A stretch of DNA of 64,000 nt. It comes from JBKECF01 sp047974375 (lineage in GTDB: Bacteria > Bacillota > Clostridia > Lachnospirales > CAMZNU01). Below, piece by piece: positions 7,729 through 16,193 of this stretch. Location: positions 1-64,000 of the forward strand of contig JBKECF010000006.1 of NCBI GenBank assembly GCA_047974375.1. Reading direction: 5' to 3'. The translations under genes and the position numbers were made by a program. Each line of letters begins with the position of its first letter. The first letter of the stretch is position 1. A model generated the notes under the pieces. The model was not told the DNA's origin and searched no databases. It saw only the letters and a list, made by a program, of their open reading frames with translations.

Positions 7729-8175
7729 TTATAATTCCCTTGCTAAAATTTCAGCTACATCCTGTGCCACGTCTTTTGTAAATTGCACACATTGTTTTTT
7801 ATGCTCTCCAACTCCAAAGTCCATACCTCTAGTTAAAACGCTACAACAGGTAACTTTATTTCTTTTTTTAAACTTGTCTACCATTTCATTGTTTAGCTCT
7901 AAGCATTTAATGGCAACAGGATCTTTTGGACCAGCACCGGAACTTCTTCCAAAGAAAGCACTAAGTATCATACTTCCACCAGAAACAGCTCCACATAAAC
8001 ATTTGCTTTTTCCAACACCTACAGGAAAACCTGATGCCATTTTAATAGCTGTTTCGGAAAGTCCCATGTTTAAATTATCGTTAAAAGATTTAACTATAGC
8101 CTCAGAACAAAATAATCCCCCTGTGTCGTAGTTATTTGCTGCATCAGCTGCTATTTTTTCAATATTAATTTCCAT
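7729..8175 (-). CDS. C_GCAxxG_C_C family protein
   Basis: 148 aa, Cys-rich. It shows the family pattern: FCSEAIVKSF, MASGFPVGVG, then CLCGAVSGGSMIL and paired C-terminal cysteines (VTCCSVLTRG, KKQCVQF), probably ligating a metal or Fe-S cluster in a redox role that is still uncharacterised. ATG at 8173-8175 follows AGGAGG. It is transcribed away from thiW from its own promoter at 8247-8275, whose spacer and leader carry palindromes. Confidence 0.8.
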   Translation of the reverse strand: MEINIEKIAADAANNYDTGGLFCSEAIVKSFNDNLNMGLSETAIKMASGFPVGVGKSKCLCGAVSGGSMILSAFFGRSSGAGPKDPVAIKCLELNNEMVDKFKKRNKVTCCSVLTRGMDFGVGEHKKQCVQFTKDVAQDVAEILAREL

Positions 8176-8206
8176 AAAATCCTCCTAAAAAATAAATTAC
8201 TTGTAG

Positions 8207-8275
8207 AACGTAATAAGTATGCAATAAATGTGTACTTATTACGTTTATTATATTTCACAATGTATACATTTACAA
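8207..8275 (-). promoter_or_regulatory. Promoter with two inverted repeats for the C_GCAxxG gene
   Basis: Read on the minus strand, TTGTAA (8275-8270), a 17-base spacer and TATAAT (8252-8247) form a strong promoter. The spacer contains the palindrome AATGTATACATT. Just downstream, about at +1, 13-bp arms AACGTAATAAGTA (8207-8219) and TACTTATTACGTT (8233-8245) could form an operator or a 5' mRNA hairpin. Confidence 0.65.
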
Positions 8276-8312
8276 TAACACTAAAAGTAGAAAATATTTT
8301 TAGGTATGCATA

Positions 8313-8447
8313 ATGAAAGCTAAAATAAATGGTAATTTAGTTCTGGCTTTTTTGTGTTCAATGAAATTTGCGTCTAAAAAAATAAAGGTTTATAATACAG
8401 AAGTTAAAAAAATTTTAGAAGTAAATTATTTTGAAGTGGAGGCTTAA
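8313..8447 (+). CDS. Possible 44-aa ORF upstream of thiW
   Basis: ATG 8313 to TAA 8445-8447, two bases before the thiW start; its last codons contain the thiW ribosome-binding site GTGGAGG. Only a weak AGG precedes it. The translation (MKAKINGNLVLAFL start, KILEVNYFEVEA end) matches nothing I know. It could be a leader peptide coupled to thiW or chance. Confidence 0.25.
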   Translation: MKAKINGNLVLAFLCSMKFASKKIKVYNTEVKKILEVNYFEVEA

Positions 8448-8449
8448 AA

Positions 8450-8953
8450 ATGAACAATAAAACAAAAAAACTAAGTATAGCTGGATTAATGTGTGCTGTT
8501 GCCATAGTGGGGAGCTTATTTAGTATTCCGGTTTTAGGTAGCAAGTGTGCTCCGGTGCAGCATATGGTTAATATTTTATGTGCTGTCATTCTTGGGCCAT
8601 GGTACGGAGTAGGAGTTGCTTTTTCTGCTAGTCTAATAAGAAATATTTTAGGAATAGGTAGCTTAATGGCATTTCCTGGAAGTATGTTTGGTGCTTTTCT
8701 ATGTGGCGTTTCGTACAAAATGACAAAAAAAATATCATTAACATTGTTGGCGGAGGTTTTTGGTACTACTATACTAGGCGGACTTTTTGCCTATCCTATA
8801 GCTGTATTAATAATGGGAGTAAATTCAGCTGATATTGCCTTTTACGCTTATATTATTCCTTTTTTTATTTCTACATTGGGTGGGGCAATTATTGCAGGAA
8901 TCTTGCTAGGTTTACTTTTAAAAATGGGAACTATAAATAAATATTTAAGTTAA
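8450..8953 (+). CDS. thiW: ThiW, S component of an ECF thiamine-precursor transporter
   Basis: 167 aa, very hydrophobic with about five or six helices. The conserved N-terminal block (KLSIAGLMCAVAIVGS), GSKCAPVQHMVNILCAVI, LGPWYGVGVAF and MAFPGSMFGAFLCG are typical of ThiW, which binds a thiazole precursor of thiamine in the membrane and works with a shared EcfA-EcfA'-EcfT module. No ECF ATPase or other thi gene is nearby. I found no TPP riboswitch signature in the 270 bases upstream, unlike many relatives. GTGGAGG precedes the ATG. Confidence 0.8.
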   Translation: MNNKTKKLSIAGLMCAVAIVGSLFSIPVLGSKCAPVQHMVNILCAVILGPWYGVGVAFSASLIRNILGIGSLMAFPGSMFGAFLCGVSYKMTKKISLTLLAEVFGTTILGGLFAYPIAVLIMGVNSADIAFYAYIIPFFISTLGGAIIAGILLGLLLKMGTINKYLS

Positions 8954-9109
8954 TAATGATACTTGTTTTTTTATTTAGAATTTCTTTGCGGAATTATTGA
9001 AAATTTTATTTAGAAGTGTTATAATGTTTTCGTTGGGAAATTTTTGGAAAATTAAATTTAAATATATTATAAATAAATATAAATATTAATTAATTTTAAG
9101 GAGGTAACA

Positions 9110-10093
9110 ATGCCTGGCTTTATAACACATTACATTTGTGGTCAGTCTATATTGAAAAACACTACATCAAATGTAAAAGATATAATTAAAAAATATGAAG
9201 GTATATACAACATAGGTACACAGGGGCCTGATATGTTTTTCTATTATATCCCAGGGCATTTTAAAAAAAGCACTCAATTTTTAGGACTTAAAATGCACAA
9301 ATCAAACACACAGTTATTTGCAGAGAGTTTAATTAAACACACGCAAGAGCTAAATGAGGAAGATAAGGAAATAGCAATAGCCTATGTTGCTGGCTATTTA
9401 ACTCACTATGCTTTAGATGCAAATACACACCCTTATATTTATTACAAAACAGGGTTTAGAAAAAAAGGTGATTGTTCACCAAAGTACTCATTGTATCATC
9501 GTAAATTCGAAACATCTATAGACATACTTCTACTTAAATTACTAAATGGGAAAAAAACATCAAAAAGAAAAATGTGGGAAGTTTTAAAAAGTGAATTTAG
9601 AGAGTACGATGTAATTTCCAAGCTTTTAGTTAAAGCAATTGAAGAATCTCATGGCAGAGTTATTTCTGAAAGTTCTATGAGAAGCTGTATAAAATATATG
9701 GTTAATTTAAATAGATTTTTAAATATGAAACCAGGAAGTTCTGAAATGGTGCCGGAATTATTGGAAGACTTAACTATTGGCGAATGTAGATACAATGAAT
9801 TATTGAACTTACAGTACTTTAGGGATAATTTAGATTATTTTAATCTAGACAAAAAAACTTGGTATAACCCATGGGATGACTCAGTCGAGTATAATAGCAG
9901 TTTTATTGACTTATACAATGAAGGAATTAAGGAGTCAAAGAGTTTTGTTGAAGCTTCATTTGAATGCATATACAACAATATGACCACAGAGGAATTTGTA
10001 AGCTATGTAGGTAATAAATCATTATCTTCAGGGCTAGATTGCAACATGGATTTAGATTGGAAATTTCACGATATCATATTCGTGAATAACTAG
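9110..10093 (+). CDS. Zinc-dependent phospholipase C-like protein
   Basis: 327 aa. The N-terminal MPGFITHYICGQSIL, the NIGTQGPDMFFYYIPG block and YVAGYLTHYALDANTHPYIY match the zinc-dependent phospholipase C family (PF00882-type); the His and Asp residues in these blocks are the expected metal ligands. No signal peptide is present, so it is probably cytoplasmic and its substrate is uncertain. AAGGAGG precedes the ATG. Confidence 0.78.
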   Translation: MPGFITHYICGQSILKNTTSNVKDIIKKYEGIYNIGTQGPDMFFYYIPGHFKKSTQFLGLKMHKSNTQLFAESLIKHTQELNEEDKEIAIAYVAGYLTHYALDANTHPYIYYKTGFRKKGDCSPKYSLYHRKFETSIDILLLKLLNGKKTSKRKMWEVLKSEFREYDVISKLLVKAIEESHGRVISESSMRSCIKYMVNLNRFLNMKPGSSEMVPELLEDLTIGECRYNELLNLQYFRDNLDYFNLDKKTWYNPWDDSVEYNSSFIDLYNEGIKESKSFVEASFECIYNNMTTEEFVSYVGNKSLSSGLDCNMDLDWKFHDIIFVNN

Positions 10094-10147
10094 GGATGGC
10101 TTTATACAGAATTCAGAATGTATAAATATTAAGTAAAAGGGGAAAAT

Positions 10148-12418
10148 ATGAAAAAATTAAGTGGTCTATTAGACAACCTGAAAATAAAGCAAAGAACGCT
10201 TTTATCCTTTGGAATTATTATTGCGCTTTTAGTAATAATATCCTTAATTAGTTGGTATGCTATGGATAAGCTAAACGATAATTCACAAGATTTATCCGAA
10301 AGAGGTATAGTACTAGTAGATAAAATAGAAGACGTAAAATCACTAACTTCAGCTATGCGTGTAAACAGTTTTAGAGCTGTTGTTGCTCGTGGTAGAGATG
10401 AAGACATGGATGAATATATTAAAGATATAAACGTAAAATACGATGAGTATAGTATTAAAATTGCTGAATTAAGAGAATATATGATATCTATTGACAGAGG
10501 TAGAGGTTATGTAACTACTCTAATTAAAGACTTGGATGAAGTTGAAGCGAACATGGAAGAATACAAAAGTTTTTTAGATAGATTAATAGAGGCTTTTGAA
10601 AAAAAGGATACGAATGCGTCGGAGCAGCTAGTTTTTAACGCTGGACCAGTAGCAGATGAAATGGAAAAAAATATTGGCAATGTTATGACAACTGCATTTG
10701 ATTATGCAAATGAGTTAGCGGCAGAGAATAACAAATCTATTAGTAAAAGCATTGCTATGTTGATTGGTTTAGTTTTATTTAGCATTATTATTGCTATTTT
10801 TACAGCTCTTAGATTTAGTGGGAGTTTAGTTAGGCGTTTAACGGGTATTAATCAGAATCTTAAAAAGGTGGCAACTGGTGACTTTAATAACCTTACAATA
10901 TATAATAGTAGTGACGAAATAGGTGAAGTATCTAGAAACTTAGAAGTAACAACAAATATTATTTATTCTATACTAGATGAAATAAAAATACTTATTAATA
11001 ATAAAAATAATGGAAATTTATCATACGAAATAGATACTGAGAAATTTAATGGACTTTATGCTGAAATGGTTACGGAAATTAATCATGGATTTAAAGTAAT
11101 AATTGATGATGTATTAATGGTTATAGATTGCTTATCAGATTTTGCCGAAGGTGACTTCGATGTTGAAGTTGACGATTTACCAGGAGATAAAGCAAGAATA
11201 ACTAGAGCAGTTAGACTATTACAAGAAAACTTAATGAGTATTAGTTCAAACGTAAAAAGCATAATTGCAAATGTATCTGATGGTAATTTCTCTATTGATG
11301 TAAATGCTGATGACTACCAAGGTGCTTGGTCAGACATGATTAAGTCATTCGAAGTGTTGGTAAGCAATATAGAAGAACCGTTTGGTGAAATACAAGTTGC
11401 TCTTAAAGAATTATCTGATGGTAATTTAAGTAATAGAATGACCGGAACAAGTGGCGGTGAGTTTGAGGATTTACGTAATAACTTTAATGATACAATTGAC
11501 GAAATAAGTAGATATATAGCAGATATTAATGAAGTATTAGGTGCTATTTCAAATCAAAATTTAGATGTAGAAATTACTAGAACTTATGTAGGGGACTTTA
11601 ATAATATAAAAACTTCTATAAATAGAATTGCAAGAACATTAAATGATTTAATGTCTAATTTCTCAGATGTAACTCTAGAAGTTGATTCAGGCGCACAAAT
11701 GGTATCAAACTCTAACATATCTTTAGCAGAAGCAACTACTGAACAAGTAAGTTCTATACAAGAGCTAAATGCAAGCTTACAAGTAGTTAGTGATAAAGTA
11801 ACGGAGAATGCAGAGAATGCAAAACGAGTTAATGGTATATCTAAAAATACAATATCTAATGCTAACGATGGTAACAAAAAAATGAAAGATATGCTTGGCT
11901 CAATGAAAGATATTACAGAAAGCTCCAATGAGATTTCTAAAATTATTAAAGCTATAGAAGACATAGCATTCCAAACTAACTTACTTGCATTAAATGCAGC
12001 AGTTGAGGCAGCAAGAGCAGGTATACATGGTAAAGGTTTTGCTGTGGTTGCTGAAGAAGTTAGAAACTTAGCGGCTAGAAGTTCTACAGCTGCAAAAGAA
12101 ACAACAGAGTTAATAAATAACTCATTAAGCAAAATTAGTTATGGTAGTAAACTAGCTGTAGAAACAGCAAACTCATTAGAGGACTTAGTTAAAGACATAA
12201 GTGAAGTAGATGGTTTAATTGACGGTATAAGTGCTGCTTCTACAGAGCAAGCAGTTTCTATTGAAGCTATATACCATGGTATTGTATCTATGGAAAATGC
12301 AGTACAAAATATTTCTTCAACTTCAGAAAATGGCGCAGCAACTTCACAAAACTTAGCTGTACAAGCAGAAGTTTTAAAGGAACTAGTTGCAAAGTTTAAC
12401 TTAAAGCCTAGAAACTAG
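10148..12418 (+). CDS. Methyl-accepting chemotaxis protein with poly-HAMP array
   Basis: 756-aa chemoreceptor. TM1 lies at about residues 17-38, a helical extracellular sensor at about 40-195, TM2 at about 197-220, then a HAMP domain and a series of HAMP-like units marked by the recurring G-[DN]-[FL] motif (TGDFNNL, NGNLSYEI, EGDFDVEV, DGNFSIDV, DGNLSNRM, NQNLDVEI) to about residue 500. The C-terminal signalling domain has the hairpin IAFQTNLLALNAAVEAARAG and GKGFAVVAEEVRNLA that bind CheA/CheW. It has no CheR-tethering pentapeptide. It presumably signals to CheY at 41.4 kb and the flagellar switch. Confidence 0.92.
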   Translation: MKKLSGLLDNLKIKQRTLLSFGIIIALLVIISLISWYAMDKLNDNSQDLSERGIVLVDKIEDVKSLTSAMRVNSFRAVVARGRDEDMDEYIKDINVKYDEYSIKIAELREYMISIDRGRGYVTTLIKDLDEVEANMEEYKSFLDRLIEAFEKKDTNASEQLVFNAGPVADEMEKNIGNVMTTAFDYANELAAENNKSISKSIAMLIGLVLFSIIIAIFTALRFSGSLVRRLTGINQNLKKVATGDFNNLTIYNSSDEIGEVSRNLEVTTNIIYSILDEIKILINNKNNGNLSYEIDTEKFNGLYAEMVTEINHGFKVIIDDVLMVIDCLSDFAEGDFDVEVDDLPGDKARITRAVRLLQENLMSISSNVKSIIANVSDGNFSIDVNADDYQGAWSDMIKSFEVLVSNIEEPFGEIQVALKELSDGNLSNRMTGTSGGEFEDLRNNFNDTIDEISRYIADINEVLGAISNQNLDVEITRTYVGDFNNIKTSINRIARTLNDLMSNFSDVTLEVDSGAQMVSNSNISLAEATTEQVSSIQELNASLQVVSDKVTENAENAKRVNGISKNTISNANDGNKKMKDMLGSMKDITESSNEISKIIKAIEDIAFQTNLLALNAAVEAARAGIHGKGFAVVAEEVRNLAARSSTAAKETTELINNSLSKISYGSKLAVETANSLEDLVKDISEVDGLIDGISAASTEQAVSIEAIYHGIVSMENAVQNISSTSENGAATSQNLAVQAEVLKELVAKFNLKPRN

Positions 12419-12439
12419 TTGTAACAAAGATTTTAGATT

Positions 12440-12637
12440 ATAAAGACTCTATTTTTATGGAAAGTTTATTAGAGAAACTACTGTTTGGTGAAATGTAGTT
12501 TAAATAAGTAGTAAATAGGGAACGCTTTATTCTTATACAATTTAATATAAAAGTGGATATACATCAATACGGGTGGTACCGCGGGTTTAAACTCGTCCCG
12601 AAAATATTTTATATATTTTCAGGACGAGTTTTTTAAT
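12440..12637 (+). ncRNA. T-box riboswitch (specifier GAAC: AAC and overlapping GAA)
   Basis: Stem I closes with ATAAAG 12440-12445 / CTTTAT 12525-12530; a second helix CTATTT 12449-12454 / AAATAG 12513-12518 sits above it. Between them on the 3' side is the specifier loop GGAACG (12519-12524), reading AAC (Asn) or overlapping GAA (Glu). The distal hairpin AAACTAC / GTAGTTT (12475-12501) presents GGTGAAA. The T-box GGGTGGTACCGCG is at 12571-12583. The terminator AACTCGTCC (12590-12598) / GGACGAGTT (12622-12630) runs into T7. Uncharged tRNA should stabilise the antiterminator and switch on the AspRS-GatC/GatA/GatB operon. Confidence 0.93.
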
Positions 12638-12657
12638 ACAAAATTTTGGGAGGAAAC

Positions 12658-14742
12658 ATGAAAAGAAATACATATTGTGGACATATAAATTTAAATGATA
12701 TAAATAAAGAGTTAACAGTAGCTGGATGGGTATTGAACAAAAGAGATATGGGTGGCATTATTTTTATTGATTTGCGTGATAGAGAAGGTGTGCTACAAGT
12801 AGTATTTGACGCAGAGAATTTAAGTGAAGATGATTTTCAAGTAGTGGAAAGTTTAAAAAACCAGTCAGTTATTTATGTAAAAGGAAAAGTGAGAGAAAGA
12901 GATGAGGAAACTGTCAACCCAAAAATTGAAACAGGATATGTTGAACTAAAAGCAACAGAGTTAACATTGGAATCAACTTCACTTCCTATACCTTTTTCTT
13001 TAGAAGATGACGTAGTAGTAAGAGAAGATTTAAGATTAAAGTATAGGTATTTAGACTTAAGGCGTCCTGCTATGATTAATAATTTGCGTTTGCGTCATAA
13101 AATTCAAAGAATAACACAAAATTTTTTAGATAATAAAGATTTTATATCAGTAGATACACCTTTATTAACAAAGTCCACACCAGAGGGTGCAAGAGATTAC
13201 TTGGTGCCAAGTAGAGTACATGAAGGGAAGTTTTTCGCATTGCCACAATCACCACAAATTTTCAAACAACTTCTTATGGTTGGGGGCATCGATAAATATT
13301 ATCAAGTTGCTAAATGTTTAAGAGATGAGGACTTAAGAGCAGATAGACAGCCAGAATTTACTCAAGTGGATTTAGAAATGTCTTTCGTAAATCAAGAAGA
13401 TGTATTAGTTCTTTTAGAAGAATTATTCAAAGAAATAATGAGGGAAATTAAAAATATAAATTTACCGTCTTTCCAAAGAATAACATGGCATGAAGCTATG
13501 GATGTATACGGTAGTGATAAACCAGACTTGCGTTTTGAATTACCTATTGTGGATTTAACAGAAATAGCTAGAACTTGTAGTTTTTCAGTTTTTAGAAGTG
13601 TAGTTGATGGCGGAGGAATAGTACGTGCTATTAATGTTAAAGGAGGAAATGCATTTACAAGAAACCAAATAAATGAGTTAACAGATAAAGCGATGGAATA
13701 CGGAGCAAAAGGCATGGCATGGATATCTTTACGTGATGATGGAGAGGTGTATTCAATATTAACAAAGTATTTTAGCGATGAGGACATAGAAAATATTATA
13801 AGGGCAACAAAGGCAGAAAATGGTGACTTTATATTATTCTGCGCAGATAAATTAAATACAGTTAGAAATGTATTGGGACGTTTACGTTTAGATCTTGGAG
13901 ATATGTTAGATTTAAGAGATCCAGAGGAATATAAGTTTTTAATAGTAACGGACTTCCCTCAATTTGAATGGGCTGAAGATAGTAAACGATATATTAGTAC
14001 ACATCACCCTTTTACAATGCCCTACGATGAAGATGTAAAGTATTTGCTAGACGATAATGAAAAAGGTAAAGTGCGTGCACAAGCCTATGACTTTGTTTTA
14101 AATGGTACAGAGCTTGGAAGTGGTAGCGTAAGAATACATAAAGCGGATGTACAACAAATTATGTTTGAGTCATTAGGTTTTAGTAAAAAGGAAATAAATG
14201 AGCGTTTTGGGTTCATGGTAAATGCTTTTAGATATGGCACACCGCCTCATGCAGGATTTGCCTTTGGTTTAGATAGATTGGTTATGCTTTTAGTGGGGGC
14301 AAACTCATTACGTGAAGTAATTGCCTTTCCAAAAACGAAAGAGGCTATTTGCCTGCTTACTGATGCGCCGAATTATGTAGATATAGAGCAACTTGAAGAA
14401 TTAAATTTAGGAACAGCAATTAAAATTGACCATAGTACAGAAAATGAGGCTAAAGAAAAAGAATTAGATATAGATGTGGACAAAGTAGCTGATTTAGCAA
14501 AGTTATTTTTAAGCAAGGAAGAAAAGAAAAATATGAAAAAAACTTTAACATCAATAATAAATTTTGCCGATACTTTATCTAATATAGATACAACAGGTGT
14601 TGATGTAACGGCACATATTATGCCGATTGACAATGTTTTCCGTGAGGATGAAGTTACTTCTACAGAAAATAGAACAGCATTATTAAGTAATTCAAAAACA
14701 AAAACTAATGAATATATATATGTTCCGAATGTTATAGGGTAG
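12658..14742 (+). CDS. aspS: Aspartyl-tRNA synthetase fused to GatC
   Basis: 694 aa. Residues 1-~590 are a complete bacterial AspRS: OB-fold anticodon domain (VAGWVLNKRDMGG), class II motif 2 (FRDEDLRADRQPEFTQVDLE seen as LRDEDLRADRQPEFTQ), GAD insertion and motif 3 (GFAFGLDRLVMLL). From about residue 592 a ~100-residue GatC follows (VDKVADLAKLFLSKEE, then MPIDNVFREDEV), the small subunit that assembles GatA and GatB. The fusion should tether Asp-tRNA(Asn) synthesis to its amidation. The ATG at 12658 is preferred to TTG 12646 because GGGAGG lies five bases upstream. No separate gatC is present in the operon. Controlled by the T-box. Confidence 0.93.
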   Translation: MKRNTYCGHINLNDINKELTVAGWVLNKRDMGGIIFIDLRDREGVLQVVFDAENLSEDDFQVVESLKNQSVIYVKGKVRERDEETVNPKIETGYVELKATELTLESTSLPIPFSLEDDVVVREDLRLKYRYLDLRRPAMINNLRLRHKIQRITQNFLDNKDFISVDTPLLTKSTPEGARDYLVPSRVHEGKFFALPQSPQIFKQLLMVGGIDKYYQVAKCLRDEDLRADRQPEFTQVDLEMSFVNQEDVLVLLEELFKEIMREIKNINLPSFQRITWHEAMDVYGSDKPDLRFELPIVDLTEIARTCSFSVFRSVVDGGGIVRAINVKGGNAFTRNQINELTDKAMEYGAKGMAWISLRDDGEVYSILTKYFSDEDIENIIRATKAENGDFILFCADKLNTVRNVLGRLRLDLGDMLDLRDPEEYKFLIVTDFPQFEWAEDSKRYISTHHPFTMPYDEDVKYLLDDNEKGKVRAQAYDFVLNGTELGSGSVRIHKADVQQIMFESLGFSKKEINERFGFMVNAFRYGTPPHAGFAFGLDRLVMLLVGANSLREVIAFPKTKEAICLLTDAPNYVDIEQLEELNLGTAIKIDHSTENEAKEKELDIDVDKVADLAKLFLSKEEKKNMKKTLTSIINFADTLSNIDTTGVDVTAHIMPIDNVFREDEVTSTENRTALLSNSKTKTNEYIYVPNVIG

Positions 14743-14749
14743 GTGAAAA

Positions 14750-16183
14750 ATGGATATTACAAGTTTAACAATTAAAGATTTACAAAATAAATTAAGAAAT
14801 AAAGAAATATCTTCTTTGGAAATAACTAATTCCTATTTTAATAATATAGAAAAAGAGGATGGTCTTATTGGTTCTTATTTAACATTAACAAAAGATTTGG
14901 CTTTAGAAAAAGCTAAATTCGTAGACGAAAAAATAGCAAAAAATGAAAAAATAGCAAACCTTGCAGGTATACCATATGGTATGAAAGATAATATTTGTAC
15001 AAAAAATGTAAAGACAACTTGTGCATCTAAAATGTTGGAAGATTTTATACCAGTATACAATGCCTTTGTTACAGAAAAGCTAGAGGCTGAAGGGGCAATA
15101 ATGTTAGGTAAAATGAACATGGATGAATTTGCTATGGGTTCTTCCAATGAGAATTCAGCCTTTAAAATAGTACGAAATCCTAAAAATACAGAGAGAGTTC
15201 CAGGTGGAAGTTCAGGCGGTTCAGCCGCTGCTGTAGCTGGCAATTTAGCTCCCTTTACCCTTGGTTCAGACACAGGCGGCTCTATTAGACAACCAGCATC
15301 TTTTTGTGGAGTTGTAGGGATGAAACCTACCTATGGTAAGGTGTCTAGAAATGGTTTAATTGCCTTTGCTTCATCATTGGACCAAATAGGGCCTATTACT
15401 AAAACTGTAGAGGACAACGCAATAGTTTTAAATACAATTTCTGGACATGATAAATTAGACTCAACATCTATTAAAGAGAATAATCTAGTTGATTTAAAAG
15501 CTTTAAATGATGATATTCGTGGAGTAAATATTGCATTGCCTAAAGAATATTTTGGCGATGGTGTAGATGATGATGTGAAAAAAGCAATAGAAAATGCAGC
15601 TAAAACTTATGAAAAAATGGGCGCTAAAATAAATGAGGTAAGTTTTGCTGCATTGGACTATGCGCTACCAGCCTATTACATAGTGGCATCTGCTGAAGCA
15701 TCATCGAACTTAGCAAGATTTGATGGAATAAGATATGGTTATAGAACAAAGGAATATGAAGACATAGAAGAATTATATAAAAAGACAAGAAGTGAAGGCT
15801 TTGGTGATGAAGTAAAAAGGCGTATTATGTTAGGCTCTTTCGCTTTAAGTTCTGGCTATTATGATGCATATTATAAAAAAGCATTACAAGTACGTACGCT
15901 AATAGTAAATGAATATAATAGAATATTTGAAAATAACCATATTATTTTATCCCCTGTTACACCTTCTATTGCATATAAAATTGGCGAAAAAACAACAGAC
16001 CCACTAACTATGTATTTAGATGATATATTTACAGTGCCAGCAAATATAGGGGGAATACCAGCATTGTCATTACCTTGTGGCGAAAGCGATGGTATGCCTA
16101 TAGGTATGCAACTGTTAGGTCCTGCATTAAGTGAGGGTAAATTATATAATTTAGGCCATAAATTTGAAATGGAAAGAAGATAG
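14750..16183 (+). CDS. gatA: Asp-tRNA(Asn)/Glu-tRNA(Gln) amidotransferase subunit A
   Basis: 477-aa amidase-signature protein that releases ammonia from glutamine (or asparagine) for GatB. The Ser-cisSer-Lys triad is visible: Lys in GIPYGMKDNICT, cis-Ser in PGGSSGGSAAAVAG and the nucleophile in GSDTGGSIRQPASFCG. Full length for GatA. It starts seven bases after the aspS-gatC stop, with a weak AGGTG site, so it is co-transcribed and dependent on the same T-box. Confidence 0.95.
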   Translation: MDITSLTIKDLQNKLRNKEISSLEITNSYFNNIEKEDGLIGSYLTLTKDLALEKAKFVDEKIAKNEKIANLAGIPYGMKDNICTKNVKTTCASKMLEDFIPVYNAFVTEKLEAEGAIMLGKMNMDEFAMGSSNENSAFKIVRNPKNTERVPGGSSGGSAAAVAGNLAPFTLGSDTGGSIRQPASFCGVVGMKPTYGKVSRNGLIAFASSLDQIGPITKTVEDNAIVLNTISGHDKLDSTSIKENNLVDLKALNDDIRGVNIALPKEYFGDGVDDDVKKAIENAAKTYEKMGAKINEVSFAALDYALPAYYIVASAEASSNLARFDGIRYGYRTKEYEDIEELYKKTRSEGFGDEVKRRIMLGSFALSSGYYDAYYKKALQVRTLIVNEYNRIFENNHIILSPVTPSIAYKIGEKTTDPLTMYLDDIFTVPANIGGIPALSLPCGESDGMPIGMQLLGPALSEGKLYNLGHKFEMERR

Positions 16184-16193
16184 GGGGATAGAA

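Noticed and set aside
11584..12132. A 182-codon minus-strand frame opposite the chemoreceptor signalling domain.
   Set aside because: It mirrors the highly conserved MCP hairpin on the other strand and has no family features of its own.
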